Source of the DNA: Streptomyces sp. IMTB 2501
GTDB lineage: Bacteria > Actinomycetota > Actinomycetes > Streptomycetales > Streptomycetaceae
Direction of reading: 5' to 3'
NCBI RefSeq assembly: GCF_001953885.1
Contig: NZ_MQUS01000020.1
Coordinates: forward strand, 107,464-171,463
Length of the DNA stretch: 64,000 nt
Part shown: piece by piece, positions 1-8,769 of the stretch
Position numbering within the stretch: the stretch's first letter is position 1
How the letters are laid out: every line of letters starts with the position of its first letter
The notes under the pieces: generated by a model
What the model was told of the DNA's origin: nothing
The model's input: only the letters and a program-made list of their open reading frames with translations
The model's database searches: none
Made by a program: the position numbers and the translations under genes

Positions 1-666
1 GCGCTGACCTACGGCGACGGCCAGGCCACCCTCACCCCGCTGGGCAGCTGGGCGGTGTGGGTCAAGCTGGAGCAGATCTGCGTGGCCGCGCAGAGCCCCG
101 CCGGCAACATCGAGCAGGCCGCCGAGGACATGCTCCGCGGCTGCGCCCAGCTCCGCCCCAACGCCGCCCGTGCCGAATACCGCGCCTGGCTCGCCGCCCG
201 CCCCGTCGGCAACGCCGTCACCGAGCTGATCCACGCCGCGCGTGGCGAGGACGCCCTGCTGCGGGGCCTGGCCTTCGAGGCGCTGCGCGTCGTCGGCGCC
301 CCCGCCGAGCCCGACGTACACGCCGTCGTGGACGAACCCGCCCTCAGGCCGTACGCCCTGCTGTGGCTCGCCGAGCACGACGGGGTCGACCCGGAGGACG
401 CCCACGAGGTCCTCACCCGGGAAGAGGCGACCTGGCTGTGGGTGGACACCGCGGCCGCCGTCGCCGACCACGGCGAGTCGCCGATGCTGGTCCGGCATCT
501 GGAGTCCGCGGTGCAGCCCACGGTTCCCCAGCTGCTCGACGAGGTTCGCGCCGTCGGCCACCCGCGCACCGTGCAGGTCCTGGTCGCGCTCGCCGCCGCA
601 CACCCCGACCCGGCCCTCGCCAAGGCCGTGCGCCGGGCCGCCTTTCAGGTGCACACCGGGGGATGA
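1..666 (+). CDS. hypothetical protein, 3' part only (start outside window)
   Basis: The frame is open from base 1 and closes at TGA 664-666, so 221 residues of the C-terminal part are visible. The visible part is rich in Ala, Leu, Glu and Val and reads as successive amphipathic helices, with no cysteine pair or catalytic motif that I recognise. An early LTPLGSWAVWV stretch resembles the winged-helix TPLG motif of some actinobacterial conserved hypotheticals, and the rest could be HEAT-like. It converges on the VOC gene at 683-1096 with 16 bases between the stops. The function is unknown to me; the coding call rests on the long frame and regular codon use. Confidence 0.75.
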   Translation, partial: ALTYGDGQATLTPLGSWAVWVKLEQICVAAQSPAGNIEQAAEDMLRGCAQLRPNAARAEYRAWLAARPVGNAVTELIHAARGEDALLRGLAFEALRVVGAPAEPDVHAVVDEPALRPYALLWLAEHDGVDPEDAHEVLTREEATWLWVDTAAAVADHGESPMLVRHLESAVQPTVPQLLDEVRAVGHPRTVQVLVALAAAHPDPALAKAVRRAAFQVHTGG

Positions 667-682
667 GCGGCGCGGGGGCCGC

Positions 683-1096
683 TCAGGCGCCGATCTCCGG
701 GGCGTACGTCCCGAAGCTCCAGATGTTGCCCTCGGCGTCGCGGGCCATGTAGTCCCGCGAGCCGTAGTCCTGGTCCGTCGGAGGCAGCAGGATCTCCACG
801 CCGTGGTCCAGGGCCCGCTGGTGGTGGGCGTCCACGTCGTCCACGACGACGTACACCCCGGTGGGCCCGGCGTCCTTCATCGCCGCGTCGAAACGGCCGC
901 CCCGGCCCTTGGAACCGATCATCACCGCGCCGTTGCCCTGGGTCAGCTCGGCGTGCATCACCTTGCCGTCCTCCGTCTCGTACACCGACAGCTCGGTGAA
1001 GCCGAGGGCTTCCGTCAGCTGCCTGATCGCCGCCTTCGCGTCCGCGTACAGCAGCGAGGGGTAGATGCTCGGCCGTCCGCCGCCCATGCCTGCCAT
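683..1096 (-). CDS. VOC (glyoxalase/bleomycin-resistance fold) family protein
   Basis: A 137-residue single-domain protein. Residues 10-135 have the paired beta-alpha-beta-beta-beta pattern of the vicinal-oxygen-chelate fold: SIYPSLLYADAKAAIRQL near the start, HAELTQGNGAVMIG in the middle, VYVVVDDVDAHHQRAL in the second half, and RDAEGNIWSFGTY at the end, which is the PhnB/YdcE-like ending. The ATG at 1096 is preceded by AAGGAG about 8 bases upstream. VOC proteins range from metal-dependent enzymes to drug-binding proteins, and the substrate cannot be read here. It stands alone, convergent with the gene on its left. Confidence 0.85.
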   Translation of the reverse strand: MAGMGGGRPSIYPSLLYADAKAAIRQLTEALGFTELSVYETEDGKVMHAELTQGNGAVMIGSKGRGGRFDAAMKDAGPTGVYVVVDDVDAHHQRALDHGVEILLPPTDQDYGSRDYMARDAEGNIWSFGTYAPEIGA

Positions 1097-1109
1097 TGCC
1101 GATCACTCC

Positions 1110-1137
1110 TTCGTACGGCTTCGTACGCCTTCGTACG
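1110..1137. repeat. three tandem 10-bp TTCGTACG repeats
   Basis: TTCGTACG occurs at 1110, 1120 and 1130 with a 10-bp period. The array lies just 5' of the VOC gene, where a regulator could bind on one face of the helix. TTCGTACG is not itself a perfect palindrome, although its CGTACG core is. A binding role is inference. Confidence 0.5.
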
Positions 1138-1789
1138 CCGGTTCTGTGGCGTCCCGTTCAGTCTTGCAGCCGCCACTGACAACGCCTCAGCGGAACGTGC
1201 CGCACCGCCCCGTGTCGCCGGTGCGGCAGCCCTGCCGGAACCACTGCTGCCGGCGATGGTGAGGGCGGTGATCAGCGGCCGCCCGGTCGACGCGTCCGTC
1301 GTGCTCGTCGCGTGCCGCGCCCACACCCCGCGCAGCGGTCCGCCTGCGGCTGGGTCCGCACCGAGTCGCTGTTCGCGCCGGCCGGCCAGTCCTGCGAGCG
1401 GCCGCGAGCCCCCTGCAGATCCTGTACGTCACGGCCGTCCGGCGCGGCAGCCGTACCCCCGGCTGCCTGGCCGGGGTGATCGCGCTGCTGCCGGCGCGTC
1501 ACCGCCCTCGGCCCGCGCCGTCGTGCTCGGCGTCCGAACCCTGGCGGCATCCCTGCCCGCCGCGCTGCCCCACCGCCGGACGAAACACCCGACCGGGCGA
1601 CTTCCCCCCCCGCGGCACCCCGCCCCGCCCGCCTCCCGCCACCACGCCCGCGCCTGATCCGAGGCGGAGGACACGGAACGGAAAGGGCAGAGGCGGCCAC
1701 CCCACCACCCCGGGACCGGACATGACGAACAACGGCACACGGGCCCCGACGACGCACGTCACACCGCGCGCAGCGACGCATGGCACGTC
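1138..1789. other. 652-bp stretch with no gene I can support
   Basis: Several overlapping frames are open on both strands, which is expected at this base composition. Their translations are runs of Arg, Pro and Ala without recognisable domains, start sites or codon bias. It is probably decayed sequence continuous with the damaged gene that follows. Confidence 0.5.
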
Positions 1790-2359
1790 GGCCCCGGCGA
1801 CCCGTCGCCCCTCGCTCTCCGTGCCCTGCGTGTCCTGGGCGGCGTACTGCTCGTCCTCGGGCTCCTCGGGTCGGCCCACCACGTGCGGCGCGTCCCGTAC
1901 GCGGACCGGCAGGGGCAGGCGCGCGCCGGAGTGCGGGAGGTGCGGGCGCAGGGTGGCGCCGTGGTCGGCCATGGCACCCGGAGGGGTGTGCCGCGGCGGT
2001 GGTACGCGCGCGTGGGGCAATCGGCCGGTCGCCGTGGTGCCCGTGGGCGGGGAGGGGATCGCTCTCTGGGACGACCGGCTGCTCACGGACGCGGCACCGA
2101 CGTCCCACGCCCCCTGCACCACGGCACGCTCGCCGTCGTCACCCCGTCACCCCGTCACCCCGTCACCCCGTCACCCCGTCACCCCGTCACCGCGTACCGC
2201 ATCGCCGACGGCGGCCTGCGCAGGGTGCTGCCCGCCGGCACAGGTTGCGGTTTCCGGCCCGAGGCCGCCGTACGGCTCGGCGCGGCCCTGCTGATCACCC
2301 CGGATCGCATGCCCCTCGGCAACGATCTCCGGCGTCACGGACCGAACGCGCGGACGTAG
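1790..2359 (+). pseudogene. possible decayed small membrane protein gene
   Basis: Near 1815-1880 one frame reads like a single membrane segment (LGGVLLVLGLLGSA followed by basic residues). Further on, a second frame gives GEGIALWDDRLLTDAAP and a third gives PLHHGTLAVVT and then AYRIADGGLRRVLPAG. These fragments fit one membrane-anchored protein broken by frameshifts. An 8-bp tandem repeat at 2140-2195 sits inside and would itself shift the frame with each copy gained or lost. No single frame spans the region. The family assignment is tentative; it may be only degenerate intergenic DNA. Confidence 0.35.
2140..2195. repeat. 8-bp tandem repeat (CACCCCGT), six perfect copies plus one variant
   Basis: CACCCCGT is repeated six times without change from 2140 to 2187, followed by the variant CACCGCGT at 2188-2195. 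The unit is not a multiple of three, so changes in copy number would switch the reading frame of any gene passing through. Confidence 0.9.
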
Positions 2360-2382
2360 AAAAACCGCTTGCACACCCCCGT

Positions 2383-2388
2383 TAGACT
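2383..2388 (+). promoter_or_regulatory. -10 hexamer placed for a leaderless transcript starting at ATG 2396
   Basis: TAGACT matches the TANNNT form of the main-sigma -10 box and ends 7 bases before ATG 2396, so the mRNA would begin at or beside that ATG. No good -35 is seen at the usual spacing. Confidence 0.45.
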
Positions 2389-2395
2389 TCTCCCC

Positions 2396-2419
2396 ATGGC
2401 CATTCTCCTCGCGCATTAG
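2396..2419 (+). CDS. 7-codon leader ORF upstream of the ABC-F gene
   Basis: ATG GCC ATT CTC CTC GCG CAT TAG encodes MAILLAH. It directly follows a -10-like box and would be read from a leaderless mRNA. After it, GGCGG (from 2422) and CCGCC (before 2446) could form a stem ahead of the ABC-F ribosome-binding site. Ribosome stalling on short leaders controls several antibiotic-resistance ABC-F genes, so attenuation is a reasonable hypothesis. The sequence shows only the arrangement, not the mechanism. Confidence 0.45.
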   Translation: MAILLAH

Positions 2420-2478
2420 ACGGCGGGAACGTCCTCAGCCGCCCACCCGTCAATCCCTGTACGCCCTGGAGTCTGTCC

Positions 2479-4077
<1,599 letters not shown>

Positions 4078-4165
4078 TCCACTGCGTATGGATCATTCGG
4101 CTCATCCGTGATCCATCATCTGTGTGAGATCTCCTCGTATCGGGGTGTGTCCTACACGGATTTTC

Positions 4166-4198
4166 CGGCCGATCCCTCGCGCGCCAAGGGGTCGGCCG
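4166..4198 (+). terminator. hairpin in the 323-bp gap after the ABC-F gene
   Basis: CGGCCGATCCC (4166-4176) pairs with GGGGTCGGCCG (4188-4198) over 11 positions with one G-T wobble and an 11-base loop, followed by TTTCG. It would end the ABC-F transcript about 90 bases past its stop. The rest of 4078-4400 shows no gene. Confidence 0.7.
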
Positions 4199-4400
4199 TT
4201 TCGCGTCGCTGACCTGGTACTTCGCGAATCCACCCGTTCGGTCCCATGGACACCACCCCATGGAATTGCGTGTTCCGCTTGTGGGGATCCACTCCTGTCG
4301 TCACAACGATGTCCCACGGACCTTGCCGAATGGGTGGCCATCACGCCCAAGAGGGGTGATCATGAGGAGACCAGAGCGCACTTCCCATGAGGAGGCACGG

Positions 4401-4622
4401 GTGGCCGAGACTCTGAAGAAGGGCAGCCGGGTGACCGGCGCCGCGCGCGAGAAGCTCGCGGCAGACCTGAAGAAGAAGTACGACGGTGGTGCGAGCATCC
4501 GGGCGCTGGCCGAGGAGACCGGCCGCTCGTATGGCTTCGTACACCGAATGCTCAGCGAGTCGGGCGTCGTCCTTCGCGGGCGCGGCGGAGCGACCCGGGG
4601 CAAGAAGGCCGCGTCGGTCTGA
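4401..4622 (+). CDS. small helix-turn-helix protein
   Basis: A 73-residue basic protein. Residues 15-55 hold a resolvase/Hin-like helix-turn-helix: KYDGGASIRALAEETGRSYG followed by FVHRMLSESGV, with a Gly/Lys/Arg tail that could contact DNA. GTG 4401 is chosen because TGAGGAGG lies 5 bases upstream; an in-frame ATG at 4362 would add 13 residues without such a site. Small proteins of this kind are conserved in streptomycetes and are presumed DNA-binding. It is flanked on both sides by hairpin terminators, so it is probably transcribed alone. Confidence 0.85.
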   Translation: MAETLKKGSRVTGAAREKLAADLKKKYDGGASIRALAEETGRSYGFVHRMLSESGVVLRGRGGATRGKKAASV

Positions 4623-4652
4623 CGCCGGGCGGTCCATCGACTTCGATGGTGG

Positions 4653-4684
4653 CCACCCGGTCGGCCAGCTGATCGGCCGGGTGG
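4653..4684 (+). terminator. hairpin after the small HTH gene
   Basis: CCACCCGG (4653-4660) pairs with CCGGGTGG (4677-4684), with further GGCC pairing possible inside. It lies 30 bases past the HTH stop and before the enoyl-CoA hydratase gene. Confidence 0.7.
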
Positions 4685-4748
4685 TTACTGTGCAGTCACT
4701 TAAGCATGCCTGGCATGCTCGGATGACCGCACCCATCGGAGGCGCCCC

Positions 4749-5552
4749 ATGGCTTCGCCCGACCAGGACCTCGCTCCTGTACTCGACAAGGACGGCGTAC
4801 GGCTCACCGTTGACGACGCGCTCGCCACGGTGACGCTGGCCAACCCGGCCAAGCGCAACGCGCAGAGCCCCGCACTGTGGCGGGCGCTCGCCGAGGCCGG
4901 GCGGCTGCTGCCGGGCTCCGTCCGTGTCGTTGTGCTGCGCGGCGAGGGCAGGTCCTTCTCCGCCGGTCTCAACCGGCAGATGTTCACCCCGGAGGGGATC
5001 CCGGGCGAGCCGACCTTCATCGATCTCGCGCGCCGTGACGACGCCGGGCTCGACGCGAGCATCGCCGAGTTCCAGGAGGCGTTCACCTGGTGGCGGCGGA
5101 ACGACATCGTGTCCATCGCCGCCGTCCAGGGACACGCCATCGGAGCCGGCTTCCAGCTCGCGCTCGCGTGCGACCTTCGGGTCGTCGCGGACGACGTGCA
5201 GTTCGCCATGCGCGAGACCAGCCTCGGCCTCGTGCCCGACCTGACCGGTACGCATCCGCTGGTCGGTCTCGTCGGGTACGCCCGCGCGCTCGAGATCTGC
5301 GCCACGGGAAGGTTTGTCGGCGCGGAGGAGTCCGTGGCGTCCGGGCTCGCCAACATCGCCGTGCCCGGCAGCCAACTGGACGACGCCGTGCGGGACTTGG
5401 CTTCGGCGCTGCTGGCTGCGCCGCGGGACGCCGTCGCTGAGACCAAGGCGCTGTTGCGGGGTGCGGCGGACCGTACGTACGACGAGCAGCGGGCGGCTGA
5501 GCGGGCTGCTCAGGCACGCCGGCTTCGGGACTTGGCCGGCCTCGGCGAGTAG
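4749..5552 (+). CDS. enoyl-CoA hydratase/isomerase family protein
   Basis: A 267-residue crotonase-fold protein of normal family length. LANPAKRNAQSPALWRAL gives the first strand and helix; GRSFSAGLNRQMF contributes the first oxyanion-hole region; AAVQGHAIGAGFQLALACDL is the second oxyanion-hole segment and the best diagnostic. ETSLGLVPDLTGTHPLVGLVG covers the region of the catalytic acid. Members hydrate or isomerise acyl-CoA thioesters in fatty-acid or amino-acid breakdown; the substrate is not evident. ATG 4749 has GGAGG about 7 bases upstream. It converges on the gene at 5618-6340. Confidence 0.9.
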   Translation: MASPDQDLAPVLDKDGVRLTVDDALATVTLANPAKRNAQSPALWRALAEAGRLLPGSVRVVVLRGEGRSFSAGLNRQMFTPEGIPGEPTFIDLARRDDAGLDASIAEFQEAFTWWRRNDIVSIAAVQGHAIGAGFQLALACDLRVVADDVQFAMRETSLGLVPDLTGTHPLVGLVGYARALEICATGRFVGAEESVASGLANIAVPGSQLDDAVRDLASALLAAPRDAVAETKALLRGAADRTYDEQRAAERAAQARRLRDLAGLGE

Positions 5553-5591
5553 CAGTCGGCACGGGCGGTCGTTCGGACGGCGCATGGCGGT

Positions 5592-5617
5592 ACAGCCCCG
5601 CGCCCCTGAGGGGCGTG
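5592..5617. repeat. short dispersed repeat between convergent genes
   Basis: The minus strand reads GGGGCGCGGGGCTGT, a dispersed streptomycete motif related to the gene-end repeats at 28575, 30011 and 60724. GCGCCCCTGAGGGGCG folds into a short hairpin and may end transcription from either side. Confidence 0.5.
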
Positions 5618-6340
5618 TCAACCCACCGCCGTGATCAGCACCGCCACCGTCGGCCGGTCCTCCAGGGCGTCCCGTACGGCCGTGCGGACCTGTCGGGCTA
5701 CGTCGACGGCCCGGTGGTCGGCACCCGTCGACACCTCCACGCGCACGTGCCGGTGCGGCAGCGCCGTGCCGGCCGGGCGTTCCTCCAGGTGCACCGCGCG
5801 GCCGGGGCCGCCGAGGGAAGCCGTCAGGCTGGTCACACCGGGGACGGTGAGGGCGGCAGCGGCCGCACGGGCCTCGTCCGGGTCCGTGGGTTCCCGCGCG
5901 GGCACCGGCCGTGGCGCACGTACCGCCGTGGCCGGTTCCTCCGTGTCCAGCAGGTCGGTCACCCGCAGGTCCATCTCCGACAGCGCGAGCCCCAGCCGTT
6001 GCGCGGCGGCCGTCGCCAGCGTCAGCCGCAGCCGGGACGCCACCGCGGGCAGCGGCTCCGCGGCGCTCGCGGCGAAGTCCGCCGTCAGCCGCAGCGGGCC
6101 CGGCGGCAGTGCGCTCGGCGGGGCCGGTACGACGGGCTGCGCCGCCTCCTCCGGATCGGCGAGCATGAGCCGCAGCGTGCCCAGCCGCACCCCCGGCACC
6201 CCGGCCGCCGCCGCACGTTCCAGTACCGCCCCCGCCGCGACCTCCGCGATCCACGCGCCGTCGCGCGGCCCACCGAGCGGCAGCAGCCTGCCGAGCCCGA
6301 CCTGGCGCCGTACCAACTCTGTCCACCGGTCCGCCGTCAT
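5618..6340 (-). CDS. conserved actinobacterial protein partnered with the Asp23 operon
   Basis: A 240-residue protein, Ala-, Leu- and Arg-rich with no membrane segment. It begins MTADRWTELVRRQVGLGRLL, and the last third contains VPGVTSLTASLGGPGRAVHL and VRVEVSTGADHRAVDVARQV, a pattern reminiscent of the Asp23/Gls24 fold (DHRAVDVARQVRTAVRDAL resembles the amphipathic helix of that domain). Streptomycete homologues are often labelled nucleopolyhedrovirus P10 family, a name without functional meaning. It diverges from the Asp23 operon with 100 bases between starts, so shared regulation and a role in the same envelope function are likely but inferred. Confidence 0.8.
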   Translation of the reverse strand: MTADRWTELVRRQVGLGRLLPLGGPRDGAWIAEVAAGAVLERAAAAGVPGVRLGTLRLMLADPEEAAQPVVPAPPSALPPGPLRLTADFAASAAEPLPAVASRLRLTLATAAAQRLGLALSEMDLRVTDLLDTEEPATAVRAPRPVPAREPTDPDEARAAAAALTVPGVTSLTASLGGPGRAVHLEERPAGTALPHRHVRVEVSTGADHRAVDVARQVRTAVRDALEDRPTVAVLITAVG

Positions 6341-6440
6341 TCCTCCAGCCTGCCGTATCACCGGCGCACCGCCGGGGAACCCTGCATACGGTGGGCAAGG
6401 GACGATCGACGGGGACGACGACCGAAAGGGACGTACGGCG

Positions 6441-6914
6441 ATGACCGACATGACGACGACCCCCGGAGGCGACCAGGAGCCGCAGGTGTCGACCCGTAAG
6501 GCCACCCAGCGCGGCGGCGGTGATCCGGCGACCCGGGGACGGACCACCATCGCCGACGGTGTCGTGGAGAAGATCGCGGGCCTCGCGGCGCGGGACGTCG
6601 TCGGAGTGCACGCCATGGGCAGCGGTCTGGCCCGCACCTTCGGCGCCGTGCGCGACCGGGTGCCGGGCGGCTCCAGGTCGGTGGCGCGGGGCGTGAAGGC
6701 CGAGGTCGGCGAGTTGCAGACCGCGCTGGACCTGGAGATCGTCGTGGACTACGGAGTCTCGATCGCCGATGTCGCCCGCGCCGTACGGGAGAACGTGATC
6801 GCCTCCGTGGAGCGCATGACCGGACTTGAGGTGGTCGAGGTCAACATCGCGGTCAGCGACGTGAAGCTGCCCGACGAAGAGGACGAGGAGCCCGAGCCGC
6901 CGCGCATCCAGTGA
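6441..6914 (+). CDS. Asp23/Gls24 family envelope stress response protein
   Basis: A 157-residue protein. After a polar N-terminal tail (1-40), the Asp23 domain starts at TTIADGVVEKIAGLAARDVVG and continues with LDLEIVVDYGVSIADVARAV and VIASVERMTGLEVVEVNIAV, ending in an acidic tail. In firmicutes Asp23 coats the membrane and is held there by AmaP. Here the same set follows: a small membrane protein, a second Asp23-like protein, a membrane protein and an AmaP-like anchor, in one tight operon. It is the first gene of that operon and diverges from 5618-6340. Confidence 0.92.
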   Translation: MTDMTTTPGGDQEPQVSTRKATQRGGGDPATRGRTTIADGVVEKIAGLAARDVVGVHAMGSGLARTFGAVRDRVPGGSRSVARGVKAEVGELQTALDLEIVVDYGVSIADVARAVRENVIASVERMTGLEVVEVNIAVSDVKLPDEEDEEPEPPRIQ

Positions 6915-6962
6915 CGCACCGGCGACCCGACACCGCTCCCCCGACGAGCTGAGGAGTGCTGC

Positions 6963-7157
6963 ATGAGCATGGCCGTGGTCGGCATGATCGCCGGAATGGC
7001 GCTGGGGTTCGCCGGGTACTTCGGCGGCTTCGGAGCCTTCCTGCTGGTGGCGGCGCTGGGCGCGATCGGGTTCGTCGTCGGCCGGTTCGCGGAGGGCGAC
7101 CTGGAACTGGGTGACTTCTTCCGTACCCGCGACGACCGGCGCGATCGGCGGCGGTGA
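6963..7157 (+). CDS. small two-helix membrane protein (DUF2273-like)
   Basis: A 64-residue protein with two hydrophobic segments (about 3-20 and 23-42) and a polar, Arg/Asp-rich tail (DLELGDFFRTRDDRRDRRR). Length, position in an Asp23 operon and the GRFAEGDLELGDFF ending fit the DUF2273 family, small membrane partners of Asp23/AmaP. GAGGAG lies about 8 bases before ATG 6963. Confidence 0.85.
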   Translation: MSMAVVGMIAGMALGFAGYFGGFGAFLLVAALGAIGFVVGRFAEGDLELGDFFRTRDDRRDRRR

Positions 7158-7163
7158 CCGGCG

Positions 7164-7556
7164 GTGACCGCCGACACCGGCGCGGCGCGCCCGCCGTCGG
7201 CCCTCGTGCCGCCTGCTGAGCGCGGCGCCACCCGGATCGCCGACCGGGTCGTCGCGAAGATCGCCGCGCAGGCCGCCCGCGAGGCGCTGCCACCACTGCC
7301 CGCCGACGCGGCCGCCCCGCACGCCACCGTCGTCGTACTCCCCCACTCTCGGCCTCGCCCGAGCGGGGAGACCCCCGTGGCGACAGCCCGCGTACGCGTG
7401 CACCTCGAACTCGGCTACCCCTGCGACATCGGCGCGCACTGCGCCGCCGTGCGTCGTCATGTCGCCGAGCGGGTAGGCGCGTTGGTGGACATGACGGTGG
7501 CCGAGGTCGCCGTACAAGTGGAACGGCTGCACCCGGCACCGCACGGGAGGGCGTGA
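7164..7556 (+). CDS. second Asp23/Gls24-like protein, carrying an in-frame repeat
   Basis: A 130-residue protein. ATRIADRVVAKIAAQAAREAL matches the start of the Asp23 domain, and RVRVHLELGYPCDIG with VGALVDMTVAEVAVQVERL matches its strands and helix. Between these, codons for about residues 57-72 (VVLPHSRPRPSGETP) come from a palindromic dispersed repeat at 7340-7376 and have no counterpart in 6441-6914. The GTG start is 7 bases after the preceding stop. The stop overlaps the next start, so translation is probably coupled. Confidence 0.85.
   Translation: MTADTGAARPPSALVPPAERGATRIADRVVAKIAAQAAREALPPLPADAAAPHATVVVLPHSRPRPSGETPVATARVRVHLELGYPCDIGAHCAAVRRHVAERVGALVDMTVAEVAVQVERLHPAPHGRA
7340..7376. 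repeat. palindromic dispersed repeat inserted in frame in a coding sequence
   Basis: A 37-bp unit opening with CCCCCACTCTCGG and closing with GGGGAGACCCCC, with CTCGG/CCGAG pairing inside. Units of this type are common between genes in streptomycetes. Here it is read through in the second Asp23-like gene and adds about a dozen residues without breaking the frame. Confidence 0.75.
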
Positions 7557-8167
7557 TGAGCGAGCCGCAGACCATCATCCAGACGCTCCACAAGGACCCC
7601 ACCCCCACGCCGCCCGCCGCCGAGAGCAGCGGCCGCTTCTGGTCGGCGCGCCGCGTCCCGGCCGCCGTCGTCGCGGTACTGCTGCTGGCCGGCGCCGGCC
7701 TCCTGCTGTACGACATCGCCGCCGTGCGCGTCCACCACCCCGCGATGCACTGGCGCCGCGCACTGGCCCGGCAACTGGCCGAACGGCCCCTGGACGACAC
7801 CTGGGTGCTGACCGGAGCGGCCGTCGCCGCCGCACTCGGCCTCTGGCTGATCGCCCTCGCGGCCACGCCCGGCCTGCGCGGTCTGCTGCCCATGCGGCGC
7901 CCGCACCCCGACGTCCGCGCCGCACTCCGGCGCGACGCCGCGGCGCTTCTTTTGCGCGACCGGGCCATGGACATCTCCGGGGTCCGGTCGGTGCGGGTGC
8001 GGATGCGCCGCAGGAGGGCCGACGTCCGTGTCGTCTCGCACTTCCGTGACCTGGACGACGTACGCGCCGACCTGGACACGGTGCTCACGGACACGATCCG
8101 GGGCCTCGGCCTCGGCCGGCCGCCCGCGCTGTCCGTCCATGTGACACGGCCCGGACAGAAGGGGTGA
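7556..8167 (+). CDS. membrane protein of the Asp23 operon (DUF6286-like)
   Basis: A 203-residue protein with membrane segments near residues 34-52 and 80-102, then a soluble C-terminal domain: ALRRDAAALLLRDRAMDISG and VRSVRVRMRRRRADVRVVSH. This Asp23-operon architecture is annotated as DUF6286 in streptomycetes. ATG 7556 overlaps the preceding TGA, and GGGAGGG upstream supports it. It is probably an anchor or partner for the Asp23 proteins; the molecular role is unknown. Confidence 0.8.
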   Translation: MSEPQTIIQTLHKDPTPTPPAAESSGRFWSARRVPAAVVAVLLLAGAGLLLYDIAAVRVHHPAMHWRRALARQLAERPLDDTWVLTGAAVAAALGLWLIALAATPGLRGLLPMRRPHPDVRAALRRDAAALLLRDRAMDISGVRSVRVRMRRRRADVRVVSHFRDLDDVRADLDTVLTDTIRGLGLGRPPALSVHVTRPGQKG

Positions 8168-8754
8168 CGGCGATGCGCAGCGGCCGTCTCCACCGTGTCC
8201 TGCTGGCCCTCGTCGGCCTCCTCCTGCTCGCGCTCGGCGGCTCGGTCCTGGCCGTCGGCCTGGGCGCACCGGCGCCCTCCTGGTGGATCCACACCGGCCC
8301 GCACGACGTCCTGCTCACCCGGGCCGAACGCACCCACTGGCGCGGCACCGGCTGGTGGTGGCCGGCCGTCCTCGCCACCCTGGCCGTCCTCGTCCTGCTC
8401 ACCCTTTGCTGGCTGACCACGGTCCTGCGCCGCCGCCGGCTCGGCGAGATCCTCATCGACACCGGCGACGGCGAGTCCGCCCTCCTGCGCGGCCGCGCCC
8501 TGGAGTCGGCCCTGGCCCAGGAAGCCGTCCAGCAGCGGGGTGTGGCCCACGCGGAGATCCTCCTGCGCGGCCGCCGCACGAAACCCACGGCAAAGATCTG
8601 GCTCCAACTGGAGCCCCACGTGGACCCGTCGACGGCCCTGAACGACTTCACGGCCCAGGTCCTCACTCACGCCCGCGAGTCGGCACGGCTCCCGTCTCTG
8701 CCGGCGGAGATACGACTGAGGACAGTCAAGCACCGCGCGGAAAGGGTCACTTGA
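8164..8754 (+). CDS. AmaP-like alkaline shock response membrane anchor protein
   Basis: A 196-residue protein with two membrane segments (about 10-31 and 64-86) separated by a Trp-rich loop, then a cytoplasmic domain with VQQRGVAHAEILLRGRRTKP and KIWLQLEPHVDPSTAL, the strands typical of AmaP. AmaP tethers Asp23 to the membrane in staphylococci. GTG 8164 overlaps the previous stop; ATG 8173 is an alternative with little difference. It is the last gene of the operon and converges on 8770-9525 with only 15 bases between. Confidence 0.82.
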   Translation: MTAMRSGRLHRVLLALVGLLLLALGGSVLAVGLGAPAPSWWIHTGPHDVLLTRAERTHWRGTGWWWPAVLATLAVLVLLTLCWLTTVLRRRRLGEILIDTGDGESALLRGRALESALAQEAVQQRGVAHAEILLRGRRTKPTAKIWLQLEPHVDPSTALNDFTAQVLTHARESARLPSLPAEIRLRTVKHRAERVT

Positions 8755-8769
8755 CAGTTCGCCCGCACG

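Noticed and set aside
1272..2108. 278-codon minus-strand ORF in the gap before the ABC-F gene
   Set aside because: Arg/Gly/Ala-rich without domains; competing frames on both strands are equally long.
4341..7544. 1067-codon minus-strand frame
   Set aside because: Spans several confirmed plus-strand genes and the P10-type gene in another frame; no domain recognised.
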